Assembly: GCA_048213135.1 (NCBI GenBank)
Contig: PS015094.1
Coordinates: 41,104-89,537 of the forward strand
DNA length: 48,434 nucleotides
Source of the DNA: Reclinomonas americana ATCC 50394
Taxonomy: Eukaryota; Jakobida; Jakobea; Jakobida
Reading direction: 5' to 3'
The notes under the pieces were generated by a model. The model did no database searches. It saw only the letters and a list, made by a program, of their open reading frames with translations, and was not told where the DNA came from. The number at the start of each line of letters is the position of its first letter. The first letter of the stretch is position 1. The position numbers and the translations under genes were made by a program. Positions 10,059 to 22,046 of the stretch are shown piece by piece.

Positions 10059-12573
10059 TTCACCACACCCGCCACATCGTCGGCCAGCGGAGCAGCGGGG
10101 ACAGGCGTGCTCGTCGCCTGCGGCTGAACACCGTCCGCATCCGTCACCACACGGTCGCGATCGCAACGCGTCATGCCCTCTGCGTCGAGCATCTGCAGCA
10201 GCGCATCGCTGTCGGTCTGCTCGTCGTCCTCCTCGTCAAAGTCGAGCGTGCTGCTGCTGCCGCTCATTGCTCCGCCGCGGTGCAGGGACGTGGGAAGCAC
10301 CGCCGGCATGGCGGGATCCATCATCATCATGCCGGCGTCGGCGAGCGGTGTGGCCACCGAGGCCATGAATGCTGCCAGCGACATGCTCAGTGCGGGATTC
10401 GGCTGCTGCTGCTGCTGCTGCGCATAGTGGTACACGGGCGATGCCGCAGCCGGCGGCGGCGCCGCAAAGTGCACCGTGGGCGACGAGTGCGCCTGCTGCT
10501 GCTGTTGCTGCTGCTGAGGGGGCGACGAAGGTGTCGAGGCCGGCGGCGACGACATCGGGCTCGGCATGTACGCCTGGAATTGCTGCTGCTGCGGCAACGG
10601 CATTGGCGGCTGCATCAGCGGCTGCTCGTCGGCGTGCAGGAAGAAGCAGCGGGCGCCAAACGGGCACATGCCGTGCTCGAAAAAGTACGTGCAGCGACGC
10701 GTCTTGTAGCCGGCCGGCTTGGGCTGCGAGCGCAGCTCGCCGGGCCCGTGCGCAAAGCGGCATCGCTCGCCGTACATGCAGTTGCCGGTGCGCGCAAACT
10801 GGCGGCACAGCTCCGTCTTGTAGAGTTGGGCGGGGATGGCGCGGAGGCCGACGCCGCCAATCATGCCGTCGCTGGAGACGGTGTGGCCGCTGTCGGAGGA
10901 GGCGTCGGTGAGGCTGCCGGTGGGTTGTTGTTGGTAGCCGGTGAAGGGGGGTGGGAGGACCATTTGGGAGCGGGAGCGCTGCAAAGGGGAAGGGAGGGGG
11001 AAGGTGAGATGGGGGAAGGAGGATAAGGGAAAGGGGGGGAAGGGGGAGGGAGGGAGGGAAGGGGGGGAGGGAGGGAGGGAGGGAGGGAGAGTAGCGTGCA
11101 AGAAGAGACGCGATACGAGAGCGGAGCACAAGAGAAGGAAGATAACAGCACACAAGAGAGAGAGAGGGGAGTCAACAGTGGAGGGATGGAGGAACACCAT
11201 GCCAGCCGATGCAAAGAGATGGACAAGGTGGGAAAGTGGACCAAATACGTGGCACGACGAGGGAAACGGACGAAGAGATCATGAGGAATATAGGGAGGGC
11301 GATATGAGAGAGAGAGAGAGAGGGAGAGTGAGCAGAAACACAGGAGAGCCATGCAAGGAAGATCACCCGTGATGAACATAGACAGGACGAAAGGCGCGCA
11401 CGGGAAAACTCCTGCCTACAAACGCGGCTTACACTCTCTTCCCTCCTCTCAGTCTCTCCCCCTGTTCCCGCTGCCGACTCACGAAACGCACAGCACAATC
11501 AACAGATAGACAGATAGGACACAATACACAACCAGGTCGTCTTTCGACAAAGAACAAGACACAGTTGACGAACAATGCACACAGTCAAACACACAAGAGA
11601 GAGAGAGAGAGAGAGAGACAGACACGCGAGGGGGAGGAGAGAGTGAGTGCGAGCAGACAGAGAAAAACAGACAAAGATTTCCCGCTGTTATGTCTGCGAA
11701 TGATGTCGAACACGCATCACACAAAGAAGGTGCAGTGTGATGCACACTCACACACACACAGCGAGTATGAGCGAGTGAGTGAGGAACGAGAGAGAGCCGA
11801 TCAGACATGAAATAAAAAGGAAAAGAAGAACTGCGAAATGCCACAGAGTCGCTCTTCAACGTCTAACTGAGGAAGATGCACCCCGGGAGAGAGAGAGAGA
11901 CACACACACACACACAGAGGCAGAGAGAGAGAGAGTGCGTGTGTCTGAGAGAGAGCGCACGTCGGGCACAAGGGACAAAACAGCGAGTCGCTCACACTAA
12001 AACCACCCCTGTCTCACTGGCTTGACTGCTCACACACATACACACAAACACACACACACACACACGCATAACAAGACGCAACATAGCGACTCTGATGCGC
12101 GGCAGGAGGCGCGCCACTGATCACCGGCATGTCACTCACAAACATGACCCCTTGCTGCTGCTGCTGCTGCTGCACGCCCACTGATGCAACAGGCGACGCT
12201 TGCTGCTGCTGCTGCTGCTGCTGAGTCACCGCCGCCTGTTGAAGCACCTAAACACACAAAGAAAAAGTAAGCGCGCAATGTTCACACACTTTCTGCGCGC
12301 GTTGTTGTGTGCGTGTGCGTGTGTGTGTGTATGCGCAACTGGGAGACACAGTGACGCGGAGCGACGCGGCACGTACGACGGTGGCGAGGCAGGTGGCGTT
12401 GTTGTTGATGACATGGCCGACGACGACGGGCCCACTGTCGAGTGTTGTTGCGCTGGTGATGACGTGGCGCTCTTGTGCTGTTGCTGTTGCGGTTGTTGTG
12501 GTCTCATGTACGCGTAGTACTGCTGTTGTTGGTAGAAGGCGTTGGCAGTTGCAAAGTTATCAATCGCGTCCAT
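10059..12573 (-). CDS. Tandem CCCH zinc-finger protein, TIS11/ZFP36-like (3' end in gap)
   Basis: Predicted RNA-binding regulator of mRNA stability. Exons (minus): 12573 to about 12373, 12247-12083, and 10978 to the gap at 10058. The first two exons are Q/P/S-rich (polyQ runs in 12154-12226). Exon 3 has two CCCH fingers, each preceded by a YKT(E/R)xC lead-in: [19 protein letters not shown] and [19 protein letters not shown]. The C-x8-C-x5-C-x3-H spacing is as in TIS11 proteins. A long Q- and M-rich region and an acidic [12 protein letters not shown] segment follow. The exon 1 end is uncertain by a few bases; TAC|GTGCCG keeps the frame. Intron 2 starts GTTGCG and is over 1 kb. The reading frame is still open at the gap, so the C-terminus is unknown. 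Start: ATG at 12573. Confidence 0.88.
10979..12082. repeat. Repeat-filled intron 2 of the CCCH gene
   Basis: Contains GGGA-rich simple sequence (10985-11090), GA tracts (11300-11330, 11598-11625, 11890-11940) and CA tracts (11745-11760, 12035-12070). In the gene's sense direction these are mainly pyrimidine tracts. No additional exon was recognised. Confidence 0.6.
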
Positions 12574-14249
12574 TGTACAAAAGAGAGAGAGAGAAAGAGA
12601 GCAGCGGCAGTGATTGTTGGTGGTTGGTTGCTGTTGTGTTTGTGTGGACTGACGACGGACGACACAGAGTGAACTGCGCGCGCGTTGTGGCGTGGGGGCG
12701 AATGAATGAATGGGGAGTCGGCGACGGGACGGAACAACACAAGGGACATTTTTTTTCAATTTCTTCCGGCGATGCAAGCAGTTTCTGGTGTTTTCGTAGT
12801 GTTGGTGTTTTTTTTTGTGTGTGATAACGGGTGAGGGCGGGTGTGTTTGGGGAGAGAGGTGAGCGCGGCGGTTTGTTGTGGGAGTTGTGACGTTGATATC
12901 GAAGCGACGTTGAAGGGTTGGAGGAGAAGGAGGGGAGATGAGAGAAAGGAGAAGGGAGGTATGCATTGCTGAGTTCGTCTCTCTCTCTCTCTCTGTGTGA
13001 GACTGTGTGTGAATGTGTGTGTGCGCGCGCGCTCTCTCTCTCTCTGTGAGCGAGAGGGAGAGGATGACAAGATCATGACGCATCCCGCTCTGTGTGAGAG
13101 TGAGATCGAGAGAGAGAGAGACGAAGAGAGAGGGTGTAAGTGAGTGTGTTTGTGTGTGCGGGGGAGAGGGAGAGGGAGAGAGAGGGAGAGGGAGATCTCA
13201 GAAGCCACAGTTTGCAACTCCGCACACTGACTGCTGACTGCGACACGACCTCGTTTACTTATTACACGGGGCGACGAAGTGCGGTCTCTCTCTCTCTCNN
13301 NNNNNNNNNNNNNNNNNNNNNNNNNNNNNNNNNNNNNNNNNNNNNNNNNNNNNNNNNNNNNNNNNNNNNNNNNNNNNNNNNNNNNNNNNNNNNNNNNNNN
13401 NNNNNNNNNNNNNNNNNNNNNNNNNNNNNNNNNNNNNNNNNNNNNNNNNNNNNNNNNNNNNNNNNNNNNNNNNNNNNNNNNNNNNNNNNNNNNNNNNNNN
13501 NNNNNNNNNNNNNNNNNNNNNNNNNNNNNNNNNNNNNNNNNNNNNNNNNNNNNNNNNNNNNNNNNNNNNNNNNNNNNNNNNNNNNNNNNNNNNNNNNNNN
13601 NNNNNNNNNNNNNNNNNNNNNNNNNNNNNNNNNNNNNNNNNNNNNNNNNNNNNNNNNNNNNNNNNNNNNNNNNNNNNNNNNNNNNNNNNNNNNNNNNNNN
13701 NNNNNNNNNNNNNNNNNNNNNNNNNNNNNNNNNNNNNNNNNNNNNNNNNNNNNNNNNNNNNNNNNNNNNNNNNNNNNNNNNNNNNNNNNNNNNNNNNNNN
13801 NNNNNNNNNNNNNNNNNNNNNNNNNNNNNNNNNNNNNNNNNNNNNNNNNNNNNNNNNNNNNNNNNNNNNNNNNNNNNNNNNNNNNNNNNNNNNNNNNNNN
13901 NNNNNNNNNNNNNNNNNNNNNNNNNNNNNNNNNNNNNNNNNNNNNNNNNNNNNNNNNNNNNNNNNNNNNNNNNNNNNNNNNNNNNNNNNNNNNNNNNNNN
14001 NNNNNNNNNNNNNNNNNNNNNNNNNNNNNNNNNNNNNNNNNNNNNNNNNNNNNNNNNNNNNNNNNNNNNNNNNNNNNNNNNNNNNNNNNNNNNNNNNNNN
14101 NNNNNNNNNNNNNNNNNNNNNNNNNNNNNNNNNNNNNNNNNNNNNNNNNNNNNNNNNNNNNNNNNNNNNNNNNNNNNNNNNNNNNNNNNNNNNNNNNNNN
14201 NNNNNNNNNNNNNNNNNNNNNNNNNNNNNNNNNNNNNNNNNNNNNNNNN
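12574..14249. other. Upstream of CCCH gene: low-complexity DNA and 951-base N gap
   Basis: 12574-13298 has GT-, GA- and CT-rich simple sequence with no supported exon; it should include the CCCH promoter and 5' UTR. N covers 13299-14249, entered through a CT tract. Confidence 0.6.
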
Positions 14250-14482
14250 CCTCCTCCTTTTCCTCCTCCACCACCTCTTCTCAGTGCTTCCATCCTTCCC
14301 TTGCTCTCCTCAATTACGGCCAGTTCTATCTCCTCGCCATGCTGCTCCACTGTTCGTTCACCGCCCACGTCGGCGATGAAGCAGTTCGTCTCTGCGTGGA
14401 TACATGCCAAGTACGCAGGAGGAACGAAATGTTTGGTGCATGAGTTGGAGATATCGAAGCAATAAATCTCTTCGCTGTGCAT
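14250..14482 (-). CDS. Possible exon of an unidentified minus-strand gene
   Basis: An open minus frame beginning ATG at 14482 encodes a normal-composition sequence (EEIYCFDISNSC, then FVPPAYLACIHAETNC) that runs into the gap. A second minus frame just upstream (LLVASMDLQPAYHHFAM) could be a preceding exon, but I found no clean splice joining them. The plus strand is also partly open here and carries an AATAAA at about 14462. No family recognised; low confidence. Confidence 0.3.
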
Positions 14483-14791
14483 TGCCGCACTGCCATGCCT
14501 CCTCGTCCTCTGACCATCGCAAAGTGATGGTAGGCTGGCTGTAGATCCATGCTCGCCACGAGCAGTGGTTTCTCTTGCAGAAACGGCTGCACAAGCCGGC
14601 GCCTTTTCGACTCTTCTCGTGCCTCTTTCCGAGTCTCAGTTTCAGATGGTCACTCAACGGGTAACATGCAGCTGTATCATTACAAAGGTGGCTGCTGTTC
14701 TTGTGCAACTGCTGCGTTTCTGCTTCGGGAGAGTTACAAATAAAAACGGAGGCACTCGCGCGCGTCACTTCCCAGTTTTTCCGCGTTGGTA

Positions 14792-15505
14792 ATGTGTCGG
14801 TGCGAGTTTGTCGGGTGCCGAGGGTGCCTGGGCTCGGGCTTTGGGTATGCGTGCTTGGTGGTGTTGACGTTGGCGAACTTGGTGAGTGGCATGCGTGGGA
14901 GAGAGAGAAGGGAGAAGAAGAAAGATGATAATGTGAGGGAATCATGCATTTGTGATGCATTGCGACTCACTCTCACCGTACTCTCTCGCGTGCACTCTTG
15001 TGCGCTCTCTGCACGCTCATTCACGTGCGCAGGAGGGGAGCAATCGCCTTCTCACGCGTGCTCTCTCGTATTCACACACACACACACTCTCTCTCTCTCT
15101 CGCTCACACACTCACACACTCACTCACTCACTCTCTCTCACTCACACACGCACTCTCACTCACTCTCTCACTCACACGCTCACTGCATTCTCTCTCTCAC
15201 TCACTCATTCACTCACTCACTCTCTCTCTCTCTCACTCACTCACTCACTCACTCACTCACTCACTCACTCACTCACTCACTCACTCTCGCACTCACTCAC
15301 TCACTCCTTCACTCCTTCCCTTCTCTCACTCCTTCTCTCTCTCTCTCACTCACTCACTCACTTACTCACTCTCTCGCTCACTCACTCTCTTTCTCTCTCT
15401 CTCTCACTCACTCACTCACTCTCTCACTCACTCACTCACTCACTCACTCATGCACTCACTCACTCACTCACTCACTCACTGTCTCTCTCTCTCTCTCTCG
15501 TCCCT

Positions 15506-15536
<31 letters not shown>

Positions 15537-16011
15537 CTCCTCCCTTCTCCCTCCCTCTGTCTCTCACTCATTTCTCCTTCCTTCCCCTTTCTTGCAGATC
15601 TTCTTCCTCTTCCGCCTCGCGCTCTCCGGCTCGCTGCGCAACGAGGAGATCGACGTGGGATCGCTGTATGCGTTTGAGAGTTTCGTGTAGGCATCGCTCC
15701 CGTATCGTAGTGCGTCGCCGCCTCACTCTGTGTCGCAGACAACAACGCCACCGTGTTCCTCATTGACTCCACGCTGGTGGCGTGCTGCTTCGGCCTCGCC
15801 TCGTCGGTGATCACTATCGTGCACCTCTTTACATGGACAAGCATCTCGCAGGGCATTGTTGCGTTTCCGAAATCTCGTGGGGAATTTCTTTCTTTCTCTC
15901 TGTCTCAGCCTCCGTCTCTCTCTCTCTCCCTCTCGCCTCCTTGTGCCTATCCTTGGTAGTGTTGTTCTCTGTGCACTTTATGTGGCCGCTGCTGTTTATA
16001 TCTGCCTCGCT

Positions 16012-16087
<76 letters not shown>

Positions 16088-16979
16088 NNNNNNNNNNNNN
16101 NNNNNNNNNNNNNNNNNNNNNNNNNNNNNNNNNNNNNNNNNNNNNNNNNNNNNNNNNNNNNNNNNNNNNNNNNNNNNNNNNNNNNNNNNNNNNNNNNNNN
16201 NNNNNNNNNNNNNNNNNNNNNNNNNNNNNNNNNNNNNNNNNNNNNNNNNNNNNNNNNNNNNNNNNNNNNNNNNNNNNNNNNNNNNNNNNNNNNNNNNNNN
16301 NNNNNNNNNNNNNNNNNNGTCTGTTGCACTTGTGCGGTCGGTATACTCCGTGTTCCTTCACGTGGCCACATCTGTGCGTTCTTCATCTGCCTCCTTCTCT
16401 GTGTTTGTGTGACTATGTTGTGTTCCACATGTCAAGTGTTGGATAGTGCAAACCTCCTTCTCCTCACCTTCATCGTGTCCGTCTTCTTCTTGTCCTCTTC
16501 CTTTTCCGCCTCCGCCCTCCTGTATATCCTCACCTTCTCCACTTCCTTCTCCTCCTCCTCCCCCTCCTCCTCCTCCTCCTCATCCTCTCCGTCCTCACCC
16601 CTTCCCCCCTTCCCCTTCTCTTCCTCACTCCCTTCCCCTTTTATCCTTTCTCACTCCCTTCCCCTTTTATCCTTTCTCACCCCCTTCCCCCTTCACGCAG
16701 TCCATCGGCCTGAACCTGTTCTCGTGGGCGCTGACAATCCTCACCATGGGCTTTGCCGGCTCGCAATACAAGCTCGGCGATCCCACCAACGGCGACATTG
16801 GAGGGAAGCAGCGCGGCCTCGCCGCCATGGCCATTACGCAGTGCATCCTGCTGCTGACGCTGTTGATTCTGCTGGTGTTGGTGGTGGCCGGGTTGAGCAA
16901 GGTCGACACGGGGGCGGAGGGGGAGGGGGGTGAGACGGATGGGCAGGAGCTGTCGGTGCCGGAGAGTAGGGCGGGGTGA
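14792..16979 (+). CDS. Four-TM membrane protein A (unknown family; paralog of gene at 17724-19464)
   Basis: Exons: 14792-14881, 15598-15679, 15739-15857, 16701-16979; 189 aa. Hydrophobic segments near residues 18-40, 68-88, 99-117 and 136-161 give a tetraspan topology with a short hydrophilic C-tail. The paralog on the opposite strand shares every block: GSLxNxxI, ENNxA then FLID(S/T)TL, (V/F)HxFxW, S(I/V)G(L/V), LTMG(F/Y)G-like, LGDxNG and KQxxxxAGLA-like pieces, and the same splice phases. That alignment fixes donors at 15680 (GTTTCG) and 15858 (GTTGCG). No tetraspanin CCG motif is seen in a large loop, so I do not call it a tetraspanin. Intron 1 is packed with CT/CACT repeats and intron 3 with a (TG)n plus gap. 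Function unknown. Confidence 0.82.
15060..15596 (+). repeat. (CACT)n/(CT)n tandem repeat in intron 1 of protein A
   Basis: Nearly continuous CACT, CACA and CT repeats on the plus strand over about 540 bases, ending at the acceptor at 15597. It reads open in several frames as Ser/Leu/His/Thr repeats, which are artefacts. Confidence 0.92.
16014..16318. repeat. (TG)n microsatellite and N gap in intron 3 of protein A
   Basis: (TG)n from about 16014 to 16087, then N 16088-16318. The rest of the intron to 16700 is CT/CCTT-rich, including repeats of a tccccttttatcctttctcac-like unit near 16630-16680. Confidence 0.9.
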
Positions 16980-17723
16980 GTACGAGTGGCGAGGAGTGCA
17001 CTCAGTGAAACTTTGTACCTGGGCGGTCAGGATTCATTTCATGAGAACATCTTCTGGATGGTCTGTGGCGGTGACTTGCGTCAATTTGCCATCTCGGCAA
17101 CGAAAGCGACATTAGGACTGTGCGTGTTATTGATGTTTACCCAAGGTTGAAATTCGCTGGGTAGAAGTGTGATTGTATGCGTGTGAAGGCGATTGACCCA
17201 TTCTATTGTGCTGCTGGCAATTCTGTTGCTTGAATGTTAGGCGATCGCAGAGTACAACCATCTGCAAACTACTCTGAAGCCCTCTCATTTACTCATACAC
17301 GGCAGCGAATGAATATACTGTCGGCGTTGCGGTCTAACGCGCTCGACTCGTTCCCGATTCTCTCAGCTCCGTCCTTCCTCCGGTGTGTCATGCAGGACAG
17401 CAAGAACTTTCCACCACGCTCGGAGCTGCCTTGGTGCCCAGGCTCCCTTTCTGCGCAAATCACGGATTCGGACCCCACGTACTCATTCGTCGAGCACCAC
17501 AACCCGCAATGCCCACTGCGATGTGGATCTGCATTCCAGCGACGTGACTCGCTCTATTGCAGATGGAATTGCGGAAAGCGCCCACTCTCAACCCCATCTC
17601 ACACGCCATGATGCTCTCCCGTCATGACGCTTTGGTTCTTCAACATGGATAATAAAAAGAAAGAAAAAGAACCAACACACACTCTCTTGGCACAAAAAAT
17701 ACACACAAACGCGGTTACGCGTC
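16980..17723. other. Tail-to-tail intergenic region between four-TM genes A and B
   Basis: About 740 bases, unusually complex sequence with few repeats. One plus ORF (17234-17611) and an overlapping minus ORF (17293-17502) have no motifs or paralog support, and I do not call them genes. AATAAA occurs at 17651-17656 on the plus strand, a possible poly(A) signal for gene A or an unseen transcript. Confidence 0.4.
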
Positions 17724-19464
17724 TCATGCCGACGCCGCCCTCTTGCCGCGACGGAGGTGTGGTTGACCGCCAGTAATCATGCTGACGAGAACGATCCACC
17801 CAAGCTGCGCGAGTGGGGAGTGAGCGCCAAGGGTGGAAAGAACATGAGAACAGCAGCATCAGTCACCTCCATGAATGTTTGCACAATGGCCAGACCAGCC
17901 ATGGCCTTTTGCTTCTGCCCGAGACCCGGTGGACCGTTGACGTCGCCAAGATTGGACTCTGTGTGCGCGGAAGTGGTGAGCGCAAGTGCGTGGGTGCGTG
18001 GAGTCTGCGTGGCGCAGACGCAACGCTTGATGCCGTAGCCCATGGTGAGCACGCCCAAGAAGAGAGCGATGCATGACACGCCAACGGACTGCATGCAAAT
18101 AGTGAGATTGCTGAGAGAAGAGGGTGGTGATACATGCCGAGTCACACGCAACGACAAGTTTGGAGCCCTCCGACCAGGCGAACACTGTGAGAGGAGAAAG
18201 GGACGTAAGAAAGTGGGGATAGAAGGAGGGCGGGAGCGGAGAGAGAGAGAGAAACAAAGAAGAGAGCGAGAGAGAGAGAGAGAGAAGCGAAGGAAAAGGA
18301 GGGACGAGGGGCGACTTGCAAATGGTGCATGTTTGTGGAGGGAAGAGAGAGTAAAATCAGTACAGAGGCGCAACTGTGAAATGAAGGCAGGGAAACACAT
18401 GAAACAATGTAGAACATTCAGGCGGAAGGAGATATAGAGAAAAGGGGGAAAGGGAAGACGGAAGGGGGAAGACGAAGGGGGAAGACGAAGGGGAAGACGA
18501 AGGGGAAGACGAAGGGGGAAGACGAAGGGGGAAGACGGAAGGTGGAAGACGGAAGGGGGCAAGACGGAAGAGGGGAAGACGGAAGGGGGAAGGCGGAAGG
18601 GGGGAAGACGGAAGGGGGGAAGACGGAAGGGAGGAAAACGGATGAGGGGAAAGAGAGAAAGGAGGAGGAGCGACAACGCAGACCGCCTCTTTGTAAGATG
18701 TGCAGTCGCGACAGCAACTTCAGCATGAAACGCAACTGTGGAACACTGCAAACAACGACGCCGCAGCACCAACACACGCCACAATCAGCGTCGTATCAAT
18801 CAGGAACGGACTCGCACGATTGTCTGCAGCAAAGCAACAAAGGATGATGAGCGCAACTCACAAATGCAACTCAAACAACGCGATCGAGAAGCACATACAC
18901 ACGCACACACACACACACACACTCTTGCTCACTCACACACTCGCTCGCTCAGTCACTCAATGTGCAATCACTCACTCATCGCACTCTCCCACTCCTCACT
19001 CACGCTCTCTCTCTCTCACACACACACACACATGCACACACTTGCACACACTTGCACACGCATTCAGTTACTCACTCACTCACTCACTCTCTCTCTCACA
19101 CTCACGCTCTCACTCACACACACACACACACACACTCACTCACTCACACTCACTTGCACACTCACTCTCTCTCCCTTCCCCGTCCCTTCTCTTCCCTCTC
19201 TCTCTCATCTCTCAACTTTCCGTCGCCACAACGGCATTCCCGTTGATAATGCCGTTGACCAGACTGCCAGAGATGGCGCCACGAGAGACATACAGCGTCT
19301 GCGTCACACACAGAGTGAGCGAGACATTGCACACTCTCTCACTCTGCACACTCGCACGCCCCCTCTCTCCCCCCCTCCACACACACGCGCACAAACGCAA
19401 CGAGATTGCAGAGGCACAGCACCCATAGCAGCACAGTGCCGCAGGCGGAACGTCGGCTCCCCAT
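17724..19464 (-). CDS. Four-TM membrane protein B (unknown family; paralog of gene at 14792-16979)
   Basis: Exons (minus): 19464-19402, 19298-19217, 18823-18737, 18184-18153, 18088-18025, 17958-17867, 17804-17724; 501 nt, 166 aa. It has four hydrophobic segments with the same order and loops as protein A. Exon 2 is 82 nt in both genes. B's exons 3+4 (87+32) equal A's exon 3 (119), so an intron was gained in B or lost in A; B also has two extra introns in the part matching A's last exon. Introns 1, 3, 4 and 5 all start GTTGCG. Key pieces: RGAISGSL, FLIDTTLIVAC, FAWSEGSK, VLTMGYGI, LGDVNGPPGLG, FMELGWIVLVSMITGG. The C-tail is short and basic. Start: ATG at 19464; an in-frame upstream start is possible. 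Function unknown. Confidence 0.82.
18440..18660. repeat. Short tandem repeat (ggaagacgaaggggga) in intron 3 of protein B
   Basis: About 15 tandem copies of a 12-17 base GGAAGACG(A/G)AGGGGG-like unit within the B intron 18736-18185. The remaining intron is GA-rich. Confidence 0.85.
18900..19205 (+). repeat. CACA/CACT/CT repeats in intron 2 of protein B
   Basis: CA and CACT repeats resembling those in intron 1 of paralog A. In B, however, they are on the antisense strand and in the intron preceding exon 3. Confidence 0.8.
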
Positions 19465-19636
19465 TGTTGCGAGTGTGACGAATATTACAATGTGTGAGAA
19501 ATCGGATCCGACGTCGGAAAAACCGCGCACTGCACGTCACTGCACTTTAGCGTGTGCATGAGCAGCGGAAGCATGTGTCGACGATAGTGAGACAGGTGCT
19601 GCAGCGTGAGAGAACGTTGCGATCAGTGTACATGTC

Positions 19637-19945
19637 GACGTTGTAATGCTGGCGTTTCTGCAAGATCATGAGAAACCAACGCTCATGACAAGATCCTGAC
19701 AGGCGTACAGACAGGCACCAAGACGAGCTGTTGAGGGAACTGTGTCTCCACTTTGCTGTCGATGCCTGGCCATGGATCTTGCGATCGATCGCGCGCGACG
19801 TTGTAATGCTGGTTTCCGCATGAGAAACCAACGCTCATGCATATGACAAGATGTAGACAGATGTGCACACAGGCACCAAGACGAGCTGTTGAGGGAACTG
19901 TGTCTCCACTTTGCTGTCGAATTCTGGCCATGGATTCAGATCTCC
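19637..19945. repeat. Two-copy ~160-bp direct repeat
   Basis: gacgttgtaatgctgg starts at 19637 and again about 160 bases later. Both copies continue through agaaaccaacgctcatg, then caccaagacgagctgttg, then ctccactttgctgtcga and tggccatgga. Small indels separate the copies. It lies in the region upstream of gene B and downstream of the WD40 gene. Confidence 0.88.
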
Positions 19946-20682
19946 GCGCTGCGGATCCGGATCCGGATATCGATCCTTCGAGTTCGCGATCGATCACCTG
20001 CGCTTGCACCTCTAGTTGCGGCTCCTCATGTGCACTCCAATGCCACGCAGCGCTCGCAGAGAAAGCAGTGGGCGCTGCAGCGGGAAGCCATCAGGAGCCC
20101 GACGGAGTCAGTCTCCACTTCGCGATCGAATACGATCGATATCTCCGGATCCGGTTCCTTCCCCTTCTCCATTCAACCGCAATTGCAACACAGAGACAGC
20201 AAGAGTCGCTATCGGCAGGACCCACAACAAAGCATGGCAGGGCACTCCGCTGTGACTTCTCCTTCGCATTGTGTACTGCGCGTGATATATGCGTTTATCG
20301 CGATTGCATTATTGCAATGATTGGAAGGTGGAAAATGAAGTGTTTTGTTTTTTCGACCATGTGGTTTTCTCGTTTTTTCCGTGATGTCTGAGTTTCTGGT
20401 GCTCAATCAAGATGGTGATCATCATGCAGCTGTGTTGCTGTTTGGATTAGTAAAGTTGTTGTTGTCGATATCAGCGACATATTGCAGTTTCCCCCACCAG
20501 CGCTTTCTTGGGCACTCGGTTGGTGTGCCCCCACCACCGTGATGGTGCTTCCTGGCACCGCCACACGCCGACGATACTGGCCATGTATAGTGCAGCTGCG
20601 TTGCTGTTGTTGATCACCTGCCCCTTGCAAAGCCGATTCTTCCTTCGCATTCATTCCCCATTATTCTCCCTCCAGCCCACCG
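19946..20682. other. Intergenic region with palindrome-rich DNA; one weak plus-strand ORF
   Basis: Contains clusters of GGATCC, GATATC, CGATCG and ATCGAT near 19940-20000 and 20120-20155. A plus ORF (19889-20320) ends in a hydrophobic stretch (VLRVIYAFIAIALL), but its start lies in the direct repeat and it has no family match, so I do not call it a gene. 20400-20682 shows nothing recognisable and may be 3' UTR of the minus-strand WD40 gene. Confidence 0.3.
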
Positions 20683-21995
20683 TCACCTCGGCCCATGCTG
20701 AGGCGGCGGCGGGAACGGCGGATACTCGGGCGGCGGCGGATAGACAGCAGCAACAGCAGACCACACACCAGCTCCTTGTTGCGGCGGTGGCGGCGGCGGT
20801 GGTGGTGGCGGTGGAGGTGGCACTCTCGCCGCATGCAGTGGCGGCGACCGATCCACGCGCATGAGCGCCCGCACCTGCTCCTGCAACGCACGATTCGCCT
20901 CCTCCATCTGCTGCATGCGCGAGGCGTGAGCCTCCACGTACCCGCGCAACTGGCCGACCTCTTCGTCGCGCTCCTGCAGCTGCGCGCGCAGTCCGTCGCG
21001 CTCCATTTGGCACATGTGCAGCGCGCGTCGCGAGGTGTCGAGGTCGGTGCGCAGCCGCCGCACACGAATGTCCATGTCGATCAGCGCGCCGCACCATGGG
21101 AGAGAGGCGCGAGGGTTCTCTGCGATGGGGAGGCAAGTTAGTCGTCAGTTTCTTCTGCAGTTCTCACTTCTTGCGCAACTGTTGTTCCACACACACACGC
21201 CGGCCGCCGTCGACGAGCTGACCACGCACTTGTCGTGCAGGAAGACGGCCTTGATCATAAACTCGCGCGCGTTGTTCGACTGCAGCTCCGGGTTGACCAG
21301 GAGGTCGAGGTCCCACACGACGATGCGCTCTGTGGCGGTGTGCAATGAGAAGAAGCAGCAGCAGCAGCAACAATAACGTTTACAACCGCGACAAGAAGAG
21401 GGAGGAGGCTGGGGAAAGACAGACAGAGGCTGGGAAAAGAGAAGGAGGAGGCAAAGGAGGAGAGCAGCACGGACGCAACAGCAATAAGCAGCAGTAAGCG
21501 AGAAGAGTAGAAAACAGAGATGACGAATAATAAGACGACAGAGAATTCTAGAACAATAACAACAACAACAACAACACAACAACAACACAGCAGGCGGAGC
21601 AGAGCGCCCAGACTTACTCGATTTAAGTCAAGCACAAGAGCCAGAAGGCAAGCTCGATACGAGGAGAGCGAGCAAGCTCACGTACAACCACAAGAGAGCG
21701 ACGATCGCGATCAGCAGCAGCAGAAGAAGGCCACCAATACAAACAAGGAGGAGAAAGAAAGGTGGTGACAGAGGCGTAGGAGAACAGCACTCACATACGC
21801 AACAGAGACTACATCAAGCGAGAAGAGATGACGAACAAGAAAGAAGAGGAGGAGGAGAGCGCTCCCTCATTCAGTCGCTGTGACACGAGCGAGAGAATGA
21901 AAAGCACGCTCTAATCGATGAGAATGGAGAGCTTATTCACAACAAAAAGAGAGTGGTGAGGAAAAAGAAGACCAACAACATCCACAACCACAACC

Positions 21996-22046
<51 letters not shown>

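Noticed and set aside
14786-15766. 326-codon plus ORF rich in Ser, Leu, His and Thr
   Set aside because: It is the CACT/CT repeat intron 1 of four-TM protein A. Its two ends overlap real exons but the middle is spliced out.
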